Source: Actinomycetota bacterium (GTDB lineage: Bacteria; Actinomycetota; Thermoleophilia; UBA2241). Taken from it: DNA of 6,019 nucleotides. Below are positions 3,838-6,019 of the stretch, one piece after another; the first letter of the stretch is position 1; every line of letters starts with the position of its first letter. The notes below the pieces were generated by a model. That model did no database searches. It worked only from the letters and a program-made list of their open reading frames with translations, and had not been told where the DNA came from. Both the position numbers and the translations under genes were made by a program. Location: NCBI GenBank assembly GCA_012719015.1, contig JAAYBE010000108.1:1-6019 (forward strand), read 5' to 3'.

Positions 3838-5349
3838 TCAGAGCAGGCGCGAGAACAGCCGGTAGACGGAGTTGCGGAACTTCTCGCGGTGGCTGAGCCC
3901 GGCGAGGTCGTCCCAGCCGATCTCGGCGCATACCCCGATGTCGCGCTCGTACTGGGCGGCGTGGGCGGCCGTGACCCCGCGGTCGTAGATGACCGCGACC
4001 ACCTCGTCGTGCAGGATGATGCTGCGGATGTCCCAGTTGCAGGTGCCGATGATGCTCACCTGGTCGTCCACGGTCACCGTCTTGGCGTGCAGGAAGCCGG
4101 CCTTGTACTGGTAGACCTTCACCTCGGCGCGCAGCAGCTGGGGGTAGTAGGCGTGCGCGGCGTAGAACGGGATCTTCTTGTCGGGTACGCCGGTCATCAT
4201 GAAGCGCACGTCCACGCCTCCGGCCGCGGCCGTGCACATGGCCGTCATCAGCGGCTCGTCGGGGACGAAGTAGGGCGACTGGATCCAGACGCGCTCGCGG
4301 GCGTTGGTCAGCGCGGTGATGAACACGTCGCGGATGGTCTTGAAGGTGGTCATGACGCTGGAGTGCAGCACCTGGACGGGGGTGCCCTCGTGACGGTGGT
4401 GCTCGGTGGCCGGCGGCATGAAGTCGGTGGCCAGGTCCTCCTTGCCGCCGGTGTAGAGCCACGTCGAGGCGAAGAGCATGAGGTAGGGCGCGACCGCCGG
4501 GCCGCTGAGGCGGAACGAGGTGTCGCGCCACACGTCGAACCGGGGGCCACCGTCGATGTACTCCTGGCCCATGTTCATGCCGCCGCTGTAGACGCTCCTG
4601 CCGTCGACGATCACCATCTTCATGTGGTTGCGGTAGTTGATCTGTCGCAGGCGCTTGTAGCAGGGGCGGACGAGGGCGCCGGCGGCGGCCAGCCGCTTCA
4701 GCTCATCCTTCCGGTAGGGGAGGCAGCTGAACCAGTCGTAGAGGATGTGGACCTTGACCCCGGCCGCGAGCCGGTCCAGCAGCACGTCGGTGACCCTGGC
4801 GGTCAGCTCGTCCTGCTCCCAGATGAGGTACATGAGATGGATGTAGCGCTCGGCGGCCGCCATCTCGGCGAGCAGGGCCGGGAACTTCTGCGCGCCGGCC
4901 GTGTAGACCTCTACCGTGTCGGCCGGCAGGGGCGAGACGCCGCCCTCGACGCTGCCCACCGACTCGATCCGCGCGCCGGGTGTGGCGGCGAGGTCGTTCA
5001 CGGCCTCTCTCGTGAACTCCGTGTTCGCCGCCTCGACCGGCGCCAGCGACTCGGCCGCGACCGCCTCCATCTGCGCCACCGCCTTGCGTCGCCACGGCGA
5101 GTCGCGGCGGAAGTTGCGCCCGATGAAGAAGTAGGCGACGAGGCCCAGCACCGGCAGGAGCAGGACCACGAAGAGCCACGCCAGCACGATGCTGGGGTCG
5201 CGGTCGTCCGTCGCCAGCACGATCACGACGCCGACGATCGCCACCAGCAGGATGACGTCGATCGTCCAGAACCCGAAGCTGAACAGGCGGTGGCTGAAGA
5301 ACGACTGGAGCAGCGTCCCCGCCGGGCTCGTCACGGCGCTCGCGATCAT
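3838..5349 (-). CDS. cls: Cardiolipin synthase (phospholipase D superfamily)
   Basis: This 503-residue membrane protein most likely makes cardiolipin from two phosphatidylglycerol molecules (or a related phosphatidyl transfer). It has the standard build of bacterial Cls: two N-terminal helices (about 29-47 and 54-77) ending in FFIGRNFRR (the PLD-nuclease N-terminal segment), then two catalytic HKD motifs. The first is HMKMVIVD with His242, Lys244 and Asp249, followed by SGGMNMGQEY. The second is HAKTVTVD with His421, Lys423 and Asp428, followed by GTCNWDIRS with Asn438. Both are complete, so the enzyme should be active. The length is near the usual 480-500. The start at 5349 has GGAGGG about 8 nt upstream. 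It follows the DedA gene by 69 nt on the same strand and may share its transcript. Another PLD-type phosphatidyltransferase activity cannot be ruled out. Confidence 0.93.
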   Translation of the reverse strand: MIASAVTSPAGTLLQSFFSHRLFSFGFWTIDVILLVAIVGVVIVLATDDRDPSIVLAWLFVVLLLPVLGLVAYFFIGRNFRRDSPWRRKAVAQMEAVAAESLAPVEAANTEFTREAVNDLAATPGARIESVGSVEGGVSPLPADTVEVYTAGAQKFPALLAEMAAAERYIHLMYLIWEQDELTARVTDVLLDRLAAGVKVHILYDWFSCLPYRKDELKRLAAAGALVRPCYKRLRQINYRNHMKMVIVDGRSVYSGGMNMGQEYIDGGPRFDVWRDTSFRLSGPAVAPYLMLFASTWLYTGGKEDLATDFMPPATEHHRHEGTPVQVLHSSVMTTFKTIRDVFITALTNARERVWIQSPYFVPDEPLMTAMCTAAAGGVDVRFMMTGVPDKKIPFYAAHAYYPQLLRAEVKVYQYKAGFLHAKTVTVDDQVSIIGTCNWDIRSIILHDEVVAVIYDRGVTAAHAAQYERDIGVCAEIGWDDLAGLSHREKFRNSVYRLFSRLL

Positions 5350-5370
5350 CGCGTCTCCCTCCTCGCCGGG

Positions 5371-5394
5371 ATGTGACGCCGCATTCTCTCACAT
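5371..5394. promoter_or_regulatory. Inverted repeat ATGTGA-N12-TCACAT upstream of cls
   Basis: ATGTGA (5371-5376) and TCACAT (5389-5394) are exact reverse complements separated by 12 nt, 21 nt upstream of the cls start codon. It lies in the 69-nt gap after the DedA gene. Six-base arms at this spacing can occur by chance, so this is a weak candidate for a regulator site. Confidence 0.25.
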
Positions 5395-5418
5395 GTCCGC
5401 GGGCGTCCGGTCACCGTT

Positions 5419-6019
5419 TCACTCCGTCCTCGAACGCGCCCGCCGCAGATGATGCACCGTCCAGATGACGAACCCCGGGACGGCGGAGGCGGCGACGGCG
5501 ATCGCCAGCGCGAGCGCCAGGTACTCCCGCACCCAGGGCACGTTGCCGAAGAGGTAGCCGGCGCCGAGGAAGATGGTGACCCAGAGCAGGGCGGCGAGGG
5601 CGGCGAAGAGCAGGTAGCGGCGGAACTCCATCCTTGTCACGCCGGCGACGAAGGGCACCAGCGTGCGCACGATGGGCAGGAACCGGCAGACGACGATCGC
5701 GAGGCCGCCGTGCTCCTCGTAGAACTGGTGCGCGTCCTGCACGTGCTGCGGCTTGAGGTACCGGCGTGGCCTGCTCAGCAGGTGCTTGCCGAGCCAGCGG
5801 CCGATCAGGTAGTTGACGACGTCGCCGAGGAAGGCCGCGGCGACCAGGAGCGGCCACAGCGCGGCGACCTGCAGTACGCCGGCGCCGGCGAGCGTGCCGC
5901 TCGTGAGCAGCAGCGACTCGCCCGGCAGGAACGGCGCGACGACGAGGCCGGTCTCGGCGAAGACGGTCAGGAAGATCGCGGCGTAGGCCCAGGGGCCGAG
6001 CACCTCGACCGCCTGCCTG
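5419..6019 (-). CDS. DedA family membrane protein, N-terminus beyond right edge
   Basis: At least 194 residues are visible, with about four to five membrane helices and all the usual DedA signatures. Counting from the codon at 6003 these are FAETGL (Glu17) and FLPGES (25-30), GDVVNYLIGRWLG (60-72), and FYEEHGGLAIVVCRFLPIVR (94-113) continuing into TLVPFVAGV, with Arg107, Pro110, Arg113 and Gly121 of the conserved core. DedA proteins act in the inner membrane; some members flip undecaprenyl phosphate or other lipids, and others support growth at altered pH or membrane potential. A GTG at 6003 could start the gene, but the frame stays open upstream to the edge (RQAVE) and family members usually have 10-20 more residues before GPWAY, so it is treated as partial. 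The stop codon is TGA at 5419-5421. It lies 69 nt before cls, which fits a membrane-lipid theme. Confidence 0.92.
   Translation of the reverse strand, partial: RQAVEVLGPWAYAAIFLTVFAETGLVVAPFLPGESLLLTSGTLAGAGVLQVAALWPLLVAAAFLGDVVNYLIGRWLGKHLLSRPRRYLKPQHVQDAHQFYEEHGGLAIVVCRFLPIVRTLVPFVAGVTRMEFRRYLLFAALAALLWVTIFLGAGYLFGNVPWVREYLALALAIAVAASAVPGFVIWTVHHLRRARSRTE

Noticed and set aside
3781..5376. 531-codon plus-strand open frame opposite cardiolipin synthase
   Set aside because: It is slightly longer than cls but has no recognisable domain. The minus-strand frame has both HKD motifs and N-terminal helices, so this one is a shadow.
6001..6003. GTG at 6003 as the true start of the DedA protein
   Set aside because: No clear ribosome binding site precedes it, the frame stays open to the edge, and the family normally has more residues before GPWAY. 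It cannot be fully excluded.

Overview
The window is GC-rich throughout. Every intact gene is on the minus strand, and the protein families (DUF7144-like, DUF6325, a SHOCT-domain protein, an actinobacterial-type small membrane protein, a single-cluster ferredoxin) point to the chromosome of an actinobacterium. I cannot name the class or genus. No phage, plasmid, IS, tRNA, rRNA or CRISPR signal is visible.

Layout from left to right: the 5' end of a small DUF7144-like membrane protein (1-116); a gene-free stretch of about 230 bp; a 95-residue three-helix membrane protein (391-678); a 63-residue 4Fe-4S ferredoxin (754-945); a plus-strand wreck of a trypsin-like HtrA/DegP protease (about 1115-1384); a CLC-family anion channel or transporter (1386-2729); a strong hairpin (2771-2814); a two-gene unit of a SHOCT-domain membrane protein followed by a DUF6325 protein (3680 down to 2834); a cardiolipin-synthase-type phospholipase D protein (3838-5349); and a DedA-family membrane protein whose N-terminus runs off the right edge (5419-6019).

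The genes read as a cell-envelope and ion-homeostasis neighbourhood rather than one pathway. Cardiolipin synthase and DedA act on membrane lipids, CLC moves anions, and the SHOCT, DUF6325 and DUF7144-like proteins are small proteins of unknown function. The ferredoxin is the only redox protein.

The most interesting signal is regulatory. An inverted repeat of form GTNACC-N4-GGTNAC occurs upstream of three separate genes. In front of the two small membrane-protein genes it sits at exactly the same distance (24 nt) from the start codon, and both copies continue into ACTT on the gene side. This suggests a shared repressor or activator that is not encoded in the window. The second notable item is the protease remnant, which lacks its catalytic Asp and Ser regions and stops within a base or two of the CLC stop codon. 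I do not see a clear previously undescribed multi-gene system here.
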